From: Bacteroidales bacterium
Lineage (GTDB): Bacteria; Bacteroidota; Bacteroidia; Bacteroidales; VadinHA17
DNA: 64,000 nt
Assembly (NCBI GenBank): GCA_016715075.1
Contig: JADKBK010000020.1
Location: 37,620 to 101,619 of the forward strand
Direction of reading: 5' to 3'
Under the pieces are notes generated by a model that was given only the letters and a program-made list of their open reading frames with translations, was not told where the DNA came from and did no database searches. Of this stretch, positions 1 through 8,490 are shown in pieces (position 1 is the first letter of the stretch; each line of letters begins with the position of its first letter). Position numbers and translations under genes: made by a program.

Positions 1-2149
1 TGTAAACAGCCAGAATGATCTTACCTTTTGCCTTATCAAACGTCCAGTTCAGATCACCGCCTGAAATATGAATGGCCGATAAGTCTTCTGTTTTCGATAT
101 TGTTTCTACGGATGCTGATCCGAAAGGAAAATATTCATGATTAACTTCTCCTATCTCAACGGATGATTCATCAATGAGAAGGTTAGATGGTGAATAGATC
201 TTCAATCCAAGTATTTGCCCGTTTATTTTACCGGACAAAGGGCTGATTTTCAGAATACCTGAGTTATGAGGTGCAACATCCACAGCAGATATTCCCTTTT
301 GACCTGCCACCTCCCACTCGAACCGGCAGTCTTTAAGATTTGTAAAATCAAACCTGTTTTCAACCTGCAGAAGAATCTCATTTCCGTCTGTAAGGGAAGC
401 CTTCCTGTTACCGATTATTACAGGGCAATAGGTTTTTCTGACGTGATAATATTCCGGTTTCATTCGTCTCCACCCATCTATCGGACCCCACTCTCCATAA
501 CCCACAAGTTTTCCTTCCGGCAGCATGAATGCATCATCAATTCCTGACCAGAGAGCTCCTCCAAGGCAGCCTTTTGTCCTGTACATCTTCTCCCACATCC
601 TGTAAAATCCCTGAACCCAGGTATCCCTTACACCGGGATCAGTTGCAATCTCCTGACGGTTATATGTATTCAGATGACAGTATTCCCCAAAAAGGAGTGG
701 CCGTTCAAAAGTTTCAGCAACCTCAGGCCCTTTTGGTCCCGGGTAGTGCATATTTGCTATTGGCATGGAGACACTCCCATAATTATTATAAATGCCATAA
801 GCCTGGTCATGAAAGGTTTTTGGTCGGGTGGGGTCAAGACTATCAGCTTCTTGCTGTGCAGCTTTCCAATTGTCAGTCCAGGCAGATTCATTGGCAAGTG
901 ACCATATTATAATTCCGGGGTGATTCCTGTAGTAAGTTACTGTCTCCCTTGTCGTTTTCAGTAATTCCCGGCGCAGCCTGATGTCCCAGGCATCATTGAA
1001 TTTCAGGCTTACATTGGCATTATGACCAATCCAGACCAGGGGGTTCTCAAGTTCAACGTATAAGCCTATCGAATCACAAAGACTAATGAATTCTTCTGCA
1101 GGCGGATAATGAGAAGTTCTGATATAATTTACATTGGCCGCCTTATAAAGTAAGGCATCTTTCTTCCAGAGCTCCATATTCAGGCTCCTGCCTGTAAGCG
1201 GATGTACCTCATGACGGTTTACTCCATGCAGTTTTACCGGGGCCCCATTAAGGAACAGCTGGTTACCAGCGATCTCCAGTTCCCTGAATCCTACATTTTT
1301 TTCAATGACCTCTTTCCCTGAAGAAGAGGTGAGCTCAATTCTGAGCTTATAGAGATTGGGATATTCTGCATTCCATTTTAAAGGATTCAATACATCAAGA
1401 GTTATATTTTCTGACAATTCATTAAAGTCAGTTATCGCCAGATTAATCAGTTTCCCTGCAACAATCTTACCTTCAGGAGAAATAAGATCAATCTGCAGTT
1501 TCCCCTCCTTTACTCCTTTATTTGAATTTCTGAAAGCGAGCTCTATCTGAAGCCTGGCATTCATATACTGTTCATCGAGATCTGTTTTGATAAAAATATC
1601 CGAGATATGAAAATCCGGTACCGGGAATAGCGTGACTTTCCTCGGAATTCCGCCAAGCGGATGAGCTGCGTATTGAGAGCCGCATGACAGTGTATCGGCG
1701 ATTGATTCACTCATCACCTCTACAGTCAGGCAATTGAGACCTTTTTTGAGAAATGCAGTTACATCTGCTTCAAAGACATTAAAGCCGCCGGTATGGGAAG
1801 CGGCTTTCTTACCGTTAAGCCAGACAATTGCATCGCTGTAAACAGCGTCGAACCTGAGAATTATTCTTTTCCCGGACCATTCCTCAGGTACCGTAAATCT
1901 GGTCTGATATGCGGCTCTGTCTCCCTTTTTTACCTGAAATCCCTGCATGATCCATTCTCCTGGAACCTGGATATCCTTCCATCCTGAATGAAATTCGGAT
2001 GACTCATAAACATTCCGGTCGGGTGAGGGGTTGAATTTCCAGGTGCCGTTAAGGCTGATGGAGGAGCCCACAGGAACGGGGATATACTGTGCTGTTGAAT
2101 ATGAAACGGATAACAACAGGATTGAAAGAGCGATAATCAGATTCTTCAT
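1..2149 (-). CDS. Glycoside hydrolase family 2 (beta-galactosidase-like), 3' end cut by window edge
   Basis: Reading from the ATG at 2149 down to base 1 gives an open frame of about 716 residues with no stop, so the C-terminus lies outside the window. It starts with a signal peptide (MKNLIIALSILLLSVSYSTA, predicted cleavage before QYIP), so the enzyme is exported. The order is that of family 2 glycosidases: an N-terminal sugar-binding jelly roll (residues about 25-190, with WNLNGK-like 'VWLNGK'), an Ig-like middle domain, then a TIM barrel with 'GVNRHEVHP'. The acid/base glutamate is E421 in 'SLANES' and the probable nucleophile is E489 in 'LLFGEYCH'. Family members hydrolyse terminal beta-galactosides, glucuronides or mannosides; the exact substrate cannot be told from sequence alone. 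Upstream lies the repeat and transposase region. Confidence 0.93.
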   Translation of the reverse strand, partial: MKNLIIALSILLLSVSYSTAQYIPVPVGSSISLNGTWKFNPSPDRNVYESSEFHSGWKDIQVPGEWIMQGFQVKKGDRAAYQTRFTVPEEWSGKRIILRFDAVYSDAIVWLNGKKAASHTGGFNVFEADVTAFLKKGLNCLTVEVMSESIADTLSCGSQYAAHPLGGIPRKVTLFPVPDFHISDIFIKTDLDEQYMNARLQIELAFRNSNKGVKEGKLQIDLISPEGKIVAGKLINLAITDFNELSENITLDVLNPLKWNAEYPNLYKLRIELTSSSGKEVIEKNVGFRELEIAGNQLFLNGAPVKLHGVNRHEVHPLTGRSLNMELWKKDALLYKAANVNYIRTSHYPPAEEFISLCDSIGLYVELENPLVWIGHNANVSLKFNDAWDIRLRRELLKTTRETVTYYRNHPGIIIWSLANESAWTDNWKAAQQEADSLDPTRPKTFHDQAYGIYNNYGSVSMPIANMHYPGPKGPEVAETFERPLLFGEYCHLNTYNRQEIATDPGVRDTWVQGFYRMWEKMYRTKGCLGGALWSGIDDAFMLPEGKLVGYGEWGPIDGWRRMKPEYYHVRKTYCPVIIGNRKASLTDGNEILLQVENRFDFTNLKDCRFEWEVAGQKGISAVDVAPHNSGILKISPLSGKINGQILGLKIYSPSNLLIDESSVEIGEVNHEYFPFGSASVETISKTEDLSAIHISGGDLNWTFDKAKGKIILAVY

Positions 2150-2207
2150 ATTGGCAGGTTTTACTGCTACCAAATTATTATAAAATACGACATTCAACAA
2201 ATATTAC

Positions 2208-2220
2208 GGTGCGCTGCACC
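2208..2220. repeat. REP-like palindrome GGTGC-GCT-GCACC
   Basis: Five-bp perfect stem with a three-base loop, 60 bp upstream of the glycosidase start. The same stem recurs with other loops at 2259-2271, 2446-2458, 2703-2715 and 3226-3238, all around the IS200-type transposase. Confidence 0.7.
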
Positions 2221-2226
2221 TTAATT

Positions 2227-2600
2227 GCTATTTGGTTTTATCATGCTACAAATATTTTGGTGCTCTGCACCAAAAAAATTCATCCACATGTTTGATTTCA
2301 AATCAGATTATGCAATGCACCAAAAGAAAATGCTTGCATATCCCTGATATTGAATTTCATGGAGCATGCGAGCATAAGAATGCTTTTTCACCTCTTTGAC
2401 TTCCGTACTAATAGCTATTTGGTTTTATCATGCTACAAATATTTTGGTGCTCTGCACCAAAAAAATTCATCCACATGTTTGATTTCAAATCAGATTATGC
2501 AATGCACCAAAAGAAAATGCTTGCATATCCCTGATATTGAATTTCATGGAGCATGCGAGCATAAGAATGCTTTTTCACCTCTTTGACTTCCGTACTAATA
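2227..2600. repeat. Tandem duplication of a 187-bp unit carrying a REP-like hairpin
   Basis: Bases 2227-2413 and 2414-2600 are, as far as I can read, the same 187-bp sequence twice in tandem. Each copy begins GCTATTTGGTTTTATCATGC, includes GGTGCTCTGCACC (5-bp stem) and ends CTTCCGTACTAATA. A third, shorter and diverged copy lies on the far side of the transposase at about 3245-3385. I see no gene in this stretch. A second hairpin, GCGGC-AGA-GCCGC, sits at 2652-2664. Confidence 0.85.
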
Positions 2601-2702
2601 GTATTATACTCTAAAAACGTTGTTATACGACATTTCAAATAAGAAAACAATGCGGCAGAGCCGCAAAATATTTGTAGAAAATATTCATAGAGAGATATCA
2701 AA

Positions 2703-3238
2703 GGTGCAGAGCACCGAAATTTTCAATCCCATTTTTTAATATCATCAAAAAAATCGAAAACATATTCATCTTTAAATTCAATATCATTTTCTATTAACAT
2801 CCCAAGGTATTCATCCCGAAAATGAGTTTTTTTGTGATGTTCATCCTGAGATAGAATATATTTTGCAACAGAGTCAATCTGTTGATGAGAATAGGTGAAT
2901 GCTCCATAACCAACCTGCCAAGCAAATGGGAAACCTGAAAGTTTCTCTTTTTTGATCCATTTATTAGATGAAGTTTTAATTTCTTCTACAAGATCCGGAA
3001 TAAGATGATTCAGATTATAGCCTAATAAAATATGTATATGATCAGGCATTGCACCTATAGCAAGCATCTTGTGATGATGGTTCTGAACAATTCCTGTTAT
3101 ATACATTTCCAGATTATTTTTCCATTGTTTTTTAATAAGGGCATCTCTGTTCTTAACAGCAAAAACCAATTGGAAATAACATTTTGTGTAAGTATTTGCC
3201 ATGACTTATTTAGTTAAAAGATTACGGTGCGATGCACC
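2703..3238 (-). mobile_element. Putative IS200/RAYT-like element bounded by palindromes
   Basis: GGTGCAGAGCACC (2703-2715) lies 7 bp past the transposase stop and GGTGCGATGCACC (3226-3238) lies 23 bp before its start. Short subterminal hairpins without terminal inverted repeats are the ends recognised by Y1 (HUH) transposases. The limits given are inferred from these palindromes; I have no empty-site comparison. Related palindromes outside this interval suggest non-autonomous relatives or REP-like sequences. Confidence 0.55.
2723..3202 (-). CDS. IS200-type Y1 (HUH) transposase
   Basis: A 159-residue protein of the Y1_Tnp family, single-strand DNA transposases that nick hairpin ends through a tyrosine. 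The metal-binding HUH motif is H55-I-H57 in 'MPDHIHILL', and the probable catalytic tyrosine is Y115 in the helix 'AKYILSQ', with Q119 four residues later as in IS200/IS605 TnpA. Length matches TnpA (about 150 residues) and there is no TnpB partner. The same fold is used by REP-associated transposases (RAYTs); the GGTGC/GCACC palindromes on both sides fit either reading. The frame is intact, so the element may be active. Confidence 0.9.
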   Translation of the reverse strand: MANTYTKCYFQLVFAVKNRDALIKKQWKNNLEMYITGIVQNHHHKMLAIGAMPDHIHILLGYNLNHLIPDLVEEIKTSSNKWIKKEKLSGFPFAWQVGYGAFTYSHQQIDSVAKYILSQDEHHKKTHFRDEYLGMLIENDIEFKDEYVFDFFDDIKKWD

Positions 3239-3244
3239 TTAATT

Positions 3245-3385
3245 GCTATTTGGTTTTATCATGCTACCAATATTTTGGCGCTCTGCACCAAAAAAATTCA
3301 TCCACATGTTTGATTTCAAATCAGATTATGCAATGCACCAAAAGAAAACTTTTGCACATCCATGATATTAAATATTATGGAGCAT
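3245..3385. repeat. Third, diverged copy of the 187-bp repeat
   Basis: From GCTATTTGG onward this matches the units at 2227 and 2414 with several substitutions (for example GGCGCTCTGCACC in place of GGTGCTCTGCACC) and loses similarity after about 140 bp. It has the same orientation as the other copies, so the transposase is flanked by direct repeats. Confidence 0.8.
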
Positions 3386-3598
3386 TCAAAATGAACACTT
3401 TCGAGCAATCCAGGGCCAAGGGAGGTATGAATCTTAAAGGAACAATCCAATACCTTCCTGAAAACATCTTCAATATTCATAGTTTTCATCTATCTTTTGT
3501 ATTATTTATTGAATACCTTAGTTTCTTCCCTTTGTGTCCTTCGTGAATCCCTTCGTGTCCTTCGTGTTTAATAATCATACACTCTTGCCAATAAATAA
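3386..3598. repeat. Gene-free stretch with a CTTCGTGTCC word repeat
   Basis: No convincing gene. Around 3531-3570 the word (C)TTCGTGTCC/TTCGTGAATCC is repeated about four times, one of several word-repeat families in the spacers of this window. Confidence 0.5.
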
Positions 3599-5962
3599 TC
3601 ACCTCCTTATTACTGTGCACACTTTTTTCCATTTCCTGGTTTTGCCGGCTTCATCATACATTGTAATGAGGACGATATAAATGCCTGTATCAACCATTGA
3701 TCCATCCTCTGCGGCACACTCCCATATTAATGTTGCCTCCGGTCCGACATACATATTTTCAGCAATCTTCCTCACAAAACTGCCCCATTCATCGAAAATG
3801 GTAACAGATACAATGTTGCTGTTCCCTGTCAGCCTTAAATCGATCACAAGCACATCTTCAAAACCATCAGCATCAGGAGTGATCCGGGAGGAGGAGAGAT
3901 TCACCATATCTGATCCCGGAGGCTTATCAGACCAGACTGAGTTCTTTGCCCCGGGAGTTCCCCATCCGGAGCTTTCAGATGCAGAATGCCAGTTAGCTTC
4001 CTCCTCGGAACTACTTGCAGGGTTGATCTTTTCGAGTGCAATACCCTCATAACCTGATAAAAGAGGTGCATGCATTTTCTCACTGTAGGATAATTCATCA
4101 ATCTTAATAAGCTCCCTGCTGTAAAGGATCAGATGCCCTTCGTCATCAGACATTGAAGGCAAGTCGCTGATTTCGGAGAGGCATTCCGGATCTGCGGTGA
4201 AATATCGCATCAAAATCTCCTCAGGAGAGGTAGTCACAGCATAATATTTTCCGGGAAGAATGCATCTATGTTCCTGCGAAACCATGCAGATCTGGGAAGT
4301 GTCACCGCTGTCATCATTTACAGATACAAGCCCGAGCCTTGATGCATCAATTATTTTTTGGGAAGGATTAAAAAATTCCAGATAATCAGGATCCCCAGGC
4401 AAAGGATTAAAAAGCAGCTCATTAAAGAGAATATCTCCTGACTCAGCCTGTACGGTAAGACCAAAAAAGAATTTATTTTTCGGAAGTTTATTTCCTGCGA
4501 AATCCAGAATATCCCCCAGTATATCAAGTTGAGATACTTCTCCCTCTTCAAGCGGAGTGCTTAATCTCAGGTAGAATTTTCTGTACAGGGGGTCCGCCAG
4601 ATCTATGCTCAGAGGAGAGTTGTCATCAATTTTTATACTATCAGTCATACTCAGCAGGTCAAATAATGGTTCTGGTGATCTGACTGAAAGGAGAAGGCTG
4701 TCTTCCGGGAAAATTATAAGATCTCCTGAGAACCGGGTGTCAGGATTATCGCCCGATACGGAGTTGACTTTCCCGGGCGTACCTCCCTGACGTGACTCAG
4801 ATGCGGTCCAATTGCCCTTGAAAAAGAAAGGATAGCCTGTGTCGATCATTTCAAGTGACCAGCCTCCTTTTGATTTTAACTCATCATTGTACCATTCCGA
4901 AGAATAATCAACTCCATGAATCAGGGTTCCATGAGAATCGAAAAGCAGGAGCAATTTGCCATTATCTGTCAATGCGGGAAATTGTTTGAGCCCGATAACT
5001 TTCCCAAAGCGTGCAAATGCAGTGGTATCCCGGGCAGAACAAATTATAAGTGTGCCTGAAGGTTTAATGATTATTTCCGGGAAAAGGTAATCCTGCTCAC
5101 CTGCGGTGATTTTCCAATTCTTCAGATTGAAGGGAAAGTCCCTCCTGTTTGTGATCTCAATATATTCTCCGTCCGGCAGAGAGACCACAGGTTCAGGATC
5201 TGCCATTATTTCTGAAATAACAACATCACCTGTCTCCGCCTCAGCAGTAATATCAGGTTCATCTTCATCCTCGTGGAAGATGCCATTTATATGCAGCTCA
5301 TCGAACCATAACAGCCGGTCACGTCCCGATGTGTAGGTGTAGCTGATCACAAACCAGGAACAGGTAAACAATTCCATATCGAGACCTGAAGCTGTATTGA
5401 CAGGAACATCAGGCATCCTGCAGATTGAAACGGTCCAATTGCCGCCAGTAGTTCTTTCTGCAATAATCCTTACGGCATCCGTAGAGCCGATAATGTTTTG
5501 CCAGTTCACTTTACAGTTAACAACGGCAGTTATCTCATTCCCCATTATTTTCCAGAGACGGAGAGTATCGTCATACCCTGTGAGATTTACTCCAAGCGCA
5601 TATCCGTTAGTTGTTCCACTGGTATAAGCTGTGGAAGGATCGGTATCTGACATCAGGAATACGGCCCAGCTATTAGATGATGACGGATCATAGCCATGAC
5701 GGATTATAAAGCTCCAGGTCACCTTTCCTTCATCAGGCTGAAGAGAATCAAGAGGCAGACCGATCTGGTCAGTACCGGCAACAGTGTTATCAAAAACATG
5801 ATGCAATGAATATCCTCCTGAAAGACTTCCGGAAGTATCGGCTTTCCAGCGGCCATCAGCACTTTGCCGCCAGTGAAACAGATTACCGGGTTCAAAATCT
5901 TCCACAATCTGTCCGTATGCCAGACATGGCAAAAGATATATCAGCAAAATAACTTTTTTCAT
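3599..5962 (-). CDS. Secreted lamin-tail-domain protein with FlgD-Ig/gliding-type C-terminus
   Basis: A 787-residue exported protein (signal peptide 1-18, ending LAYG/Q). After an N-terminal jelly-roll-like region (about 20-235) come two lamin tail domains: one around 245-400 starting 'VVISEIMADPEP', and one around 505-680 starting 'ILFNELLFNPLPGDPDYLEF'. The last 95 residues ('ITPDADGFEDVLVID ... GIYIVLI') are the FlgD-Ig/CHU_C-like domain that often serves as a T9SS C-terminal signal. Bacteroidota proteins of this layout are cell-surface or secreted; no catalytic residues are apparent and the function is unknown. It is divergent from asd, with 94 bp between the two starts. Confidence 0.85.
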   Translation of the reverse strand: MKKVILLIYLLPCLAYGQIVEDFEPGNLFHWRQSADGRWKADTSGSLSGGYSLHHVFDNTVAGTDQIGLPLDSLQPDEGKVTWSFIIRHGYDPSSSNSWAVFLMSDTDPSTAYTSGTTNGYALGVNLTGYDDTLRLWKIMGNEITAVVNCKVNWQNIIGSTDAVRIIAERTTGGNWTVSICRMPDVPVNTASGLDMELFTCSWFVISYTYTSGRDRLLWFDELHINGIFHEDEDEPDITAEAETGDVVISEIMADPEPVVSLPDGEYIEITNRRDFPFNLKNWKITAGEQDYLFPEIIIKPSGTLIICSARDTTAFARFGKVIGLKQFPALTDNGKLLLLFDSHGTLIHGVDYSSEWYNDELKSKGGWSLEMIDTGYPFFFKGNWTASESRQGGTPGKVNSVSGDNPDTRFSGDLIIFPEDSLLLSVRSPEPLFDLLSMTDSIKIDDNSPLSIDLADPLYRKFYLRLSTPLEEGEVSQLDILGDILDFAGNKLPKNKFFFGLTVQAESGDILFNELLFNPLPGDPDYLEFFNPSQKIIDASRLGLVSVNDDSGDTSQICMVSQEHRCILPGKYYAVTTSPEEILMRYFTADPECLSEISDLPSMSDDEGHLILYSRELIKIDELSYSEKMHAPLLSGYEGIALEKINPASSSEEEANWHSASESSGWGTPGAKNSVWSDKPPGSDMVNLSSSRITPDADGFEDVLVIDLRLTGNSNIVSVTIFDEWGSFVRKIAENMYVGPEATLIWECAAEDGSMVDTGIYIVLITMYDEAGKTRKWKKVCTVIRR

Positions 5963-6056
5963 GCAGCGGGACGAAAAGAAAAAAAAGCTAATTTTGACCG
6001 AATTAATATAAAAGTAAATCTAATAAATTATCACTAAAATTCCAAACAAAATAACT

Positions 6057-7046
6057 ATGAAAACAGCTGTTGTAGGAGCCACAGGGATGGTTGGCCAGAC
6101 AATGATTAAAGTCCTCGAGGAGAGAAATTTTCCGATAACAGAATTAATCCCAGCCGCTTCTGAACGTTCGGTAGGTAAGGAGGTTATGTTTAAGGGAAAG
6201 GCTGTTAAGGTTGTGAGTGTTTTGGATGCTGTCGAAGCAAGACCGGAATTTGCAATATTCTCAGCAGGCGCATCAACATCAAGAGATTGGGCACCGGAAT
6301 TTGCCAGGAACGGAACTGTTGTAATTGACAACTCATCCTTCTGGCGTATGGATAAAAACGTTCCGCTTATTGTCCCGGAAATAAACAGTCATGTAATTAA
6401 AAAGGGTGACAGAATAATAGCAAATCCCAACTGTTCAACTATTCAGATGGTGATGGCTCTGGCTCCCCTTCACAGAAAATACAGGATCAAGCGTCTTGTG
6501 GTGGCAACATATCAGTCGGTTACCGGCACAGGTGTAAAGGCTGTTCAGCAGATGGAAAATGAGCGGCTCGGAATAAAAGGAGAGATGGCCTATGCTCATC
6601 CCATTGATAAGAACTGTTTCCCTCACGGTGGATCTTTCCAGCCTGACGGGTATACAACAGAAGAACAAAAGCTGATTGACGAAACAAGAAAAATACTTGA
6701 AGATCAGACTATTCTCGTAACTGCAACGGTTGTCAGGATTCCTGTAGTAGGAGGCCATTCTGAAGCTGTAAATATTGAATTTGAAAATGATTTCGACCTG
6801 GATGAAGCAAGAAAACTTATCAGTGAATTCCCGGGTGTGGTGGTCTATGATAATCCTGCTGCCAGTGAATACCCTATGCCGCTGATGGCTCATAACAGGG
6901 ATGAGGTATTTGTAGGGAGGATAAGAAGGGATCTTTCAAGAGAAAAATGTCTCAATATCTGGATAGTATCTGACAATATCCGTAAGGGAGCTGCAACCAA
7001 TGCCGTGCAGATTGCAGAATATATGTCAGCCAACAAACTTTATTAG
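6057..7046 (+). CDS. asd: Aspartate-semialdehyde dehydrogenase
   Basis: A 329-residue enzyme that reduces aspartyl phosphate to aspartate semialdehyde with NADPH, the branch point to lysine/diaminopimelate, threonine and methionine. The N-terminal nucleotide-binding loop is 'VVGATGMVGQ' (residues 5-14), the catalytic cysteine is C126 in 'NPNCST', and the substrate-binding region includes 'GGSF' and the conserved 'GGHSEAV'. Length is normal for the family. It is transcribed alone and convergent with hflX; the spacer holds a CTCTGTG word repeat. Confidence 0.97.
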   Translation: MKTAVVGATGMVGQTMIKVLEERNFPITELIPAASERSVGKEVMFKGKAVKVVSVLDAVEARPEFAIFSAGASTSRDWAPEFARNGTVVIDNSSFWRMDKNVPLIVPEINSHVIKKGDRIIANPNCSTIQMVMALAPLHRKYRIKRLVVATYQSVTGTGVKAVQQMENERLGIKGEMAYAHPIDKNCFPHGGSFQPDGYTTEEQKLIDETRKILEDQTILVTATVVRIPVVGGHSEAVNIEFENDFDLDEARKLISEFPGVVVYDNPAASEYPMPLMAHNRDEVFVGRIRRDLSREKCLNIWIVSDNIRKGAATNAVQIAEYMSANKLY

Positions 7047-7049
7047 CTC

Positions 7050-7132
7050 TCTTCTCTGTGCAACTCTGTGAATCCTCTGTGCTCTCTGTGTAAGTTCTTA
7101 TTTCATTACATAGGGAGCCACGGAGACCTATA
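7050..7132. repeat. CTCTGTG-type word repeat between convergent asd and hflX
   Basis: Four spaced copies of CTCTGTG (7057-7101) are followed by a partly complementary CCACGGAGACC. The same word family, with both strands present as a long hairpin, recurs at 49.76, 56.21, 57.3 and 57.7 kb. Confidence 0.6.
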
Positions 7133-7137
7133 CTAAC

Positions 7138-8337
7138 TCATTCATGGTTTTCAAACAGGAAATCATTATATGGATACCGTTTGATGTGTATCTCCTTTAC
7201 CTCCTCATATAAAAGATTCCGGAGCTCATCAACATTCTCCCTGGTCTTCGCTGAAACGAAAACTGTTTTGTGGTTCTTATCGCTGGCCATCCATGACTTT
7301 TTCAGATCGGCAAGAGAATAATTCTCCCTCTGCACTGGTGTAAGATCAAATTCCTCCTTCAGTATAAATGAAAAGGAATCAATCTTATTGAATACAATAA
7401 TTATTGGTTTATCGGATGATCCTATTTCACGAAGTGTTTCATCGACCACTTTTATCTGTTCCTCGAAGCTCGAATGGGAAACATCAACAACATGCACCAG
7501 AAGATCGGATTCTCTTACCTCATCGAGCGTTGACTTGAAGGATTCAACAAGGTCATGAGGTAGTTTTCTTATAAAACCAACCGTGTCGGACAGTAGAAAA
7601 GGCAGGTTCCCGATAACGACCTTTCTTACTGTAGTATCCAGGGTTGCAAAGAGCTTGTTTTCAGCAAATACCTCAGATTTACTCAGGAGGTTCATAATTG
7701 TAGATTTCCCGACATTAGTATATCCTACAAGTGCGACCCTGACCATCTTTCCACGGCTTTTACGCTGGGTAGCCATCTGGACATCAATTTTTTTCAACTG
7801 GGTTTTAAGCAGGGCAATCTTGTCTCTGATAATCCGCCGGTCGGTCTCTATCTCAGTTTCTCCAGGTCCTCTTAATCCTATTCCGCCCCGCTGTCTTTCA
7901 AGGTGAGTCCACATCCCTGTCAGTCTTGGAAGAAGATATTGATACTGTGCAAGTTCTACCTGAGTTCTCGCATGGGAAGTACGTGCCCTATGGGCGAAGA
8001 TATCAAGAATAAGATTTGTTCTGTCGAGTATCCTGCACCCCAGAGACTTTTCAATATTTCTAAGCTGGCTGGGTGAAAGCTCATCATCAAATATTGCAAT
8101 ATCGATATTGTTTTCAGATACGAAGAGAGCTATCTCTCCTATTTTTCCAGAGCCGACAAATGTCTTTGGGTTTGGAGTATCAAGTCTCTGAATGAATCGT
8201 TTAACAGGCTCCGCACCCGCTGTTTCTGTAAGAAAAGCAAGTTCTTCCAGAAATTCGTCCGCCTCTCTCTCCTCCTGGTTCGGATATAAAATACCAATTA
8301 AAATTGCCCTTTCAAGCGGGGTGTCTGTTTCAATCAT
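7138..8337 (-). CDS. hflX: GTPase HflX
   Basis: A 399-residue ribosome-associated GTPase, known in bacteria to split stalled or stressed 70S ribosomes. The N-terminal HflX domain (about 10-190) contains the glycine-rich 'GGIGLRGPGE' (151-160). The GTPase domain follows with G1 'GYTNVGKST' (205-213), G3 'DTVG' (251-254) and G4 'NKID' (317-320). Length is slightly below that of E. coli HflX (426). It is the last of three minus-strand genes (TonB, lipoprotein, hflX); the 153-bp gap upstream contains a word-repeat hairpin, so co-transcription is not assured. Confidence 0.97.
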   Translation of the reverse strand: MIETDTPLERAILIGILYPNQEEREADEFLEELAFLTETAGAEPVKRFIQRLDTPNPKTFVGSGKIGEIALFVSENNIDIAIFDDELSPSQLRNIEKSLGCRILDRTNLILDIFAHRARTSHARTQVELAQYQYLLPRLTGMWTHLERQRGGIGLRGPGETEIETDRRIIRDKIALLKTQLKKIDVQMATQRKSRGKMVRVALVGYTNVGKSTIMNLLSKSEVFAENKLFATLDTTVRKVVIGNLPFLLSDTVGFIRKLPHDLVESFKSTLDEVRESDLLVHVVDVSHSSFEEQIKVVDETLREIGSSDKPIIIVFNKIDSFSFILKEEFDLTPVQRENYSLADLKKSWMASDKNHKTVFVSAKTRENVDELRNLLYEEVKEIHIKRYPYNDFLFENHE

Positions 8338-8376
8338 TAATTTTGGTGTTGCTTCTTAATTTGATGTAAGAAAAGA

Positions 8377-8449
8377 GTCCGAAGCCGGAAGTCCGAAGTC
8401 CGAAGTTTTGTCCAGAGTACTTCTGACTTCCGACTTCTGACTTCGGACT
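8377..8449. repeat. Inverted low-complexity repeat (GTCCGAAGT / ACTTCGGAC)
   Basis: Between the lipoprotein stop and the hflX start, about four copies of (AA)GTCCGAAG are followed after a short loop by the complementary words ACTTCTGACTTCCGACTTC, giving an imperfect hairpin of roughly 30-bp arms. A single-stranded relative lies at 52144-52203. Confidence 0.8.
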
Positions 8450-8490
8450 GCCTTCTAAAATCAATATGTCCTGATAAACTGTTACTCGGT

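Noticed and set aside
3232..3546. 104-codon plus-strand ORF beside the transposase
   Set aside because: It consists mostly of the third copy of the 187-bp repeat and has no domain; the equivalent frame also opens in the other copies (2350-2586).
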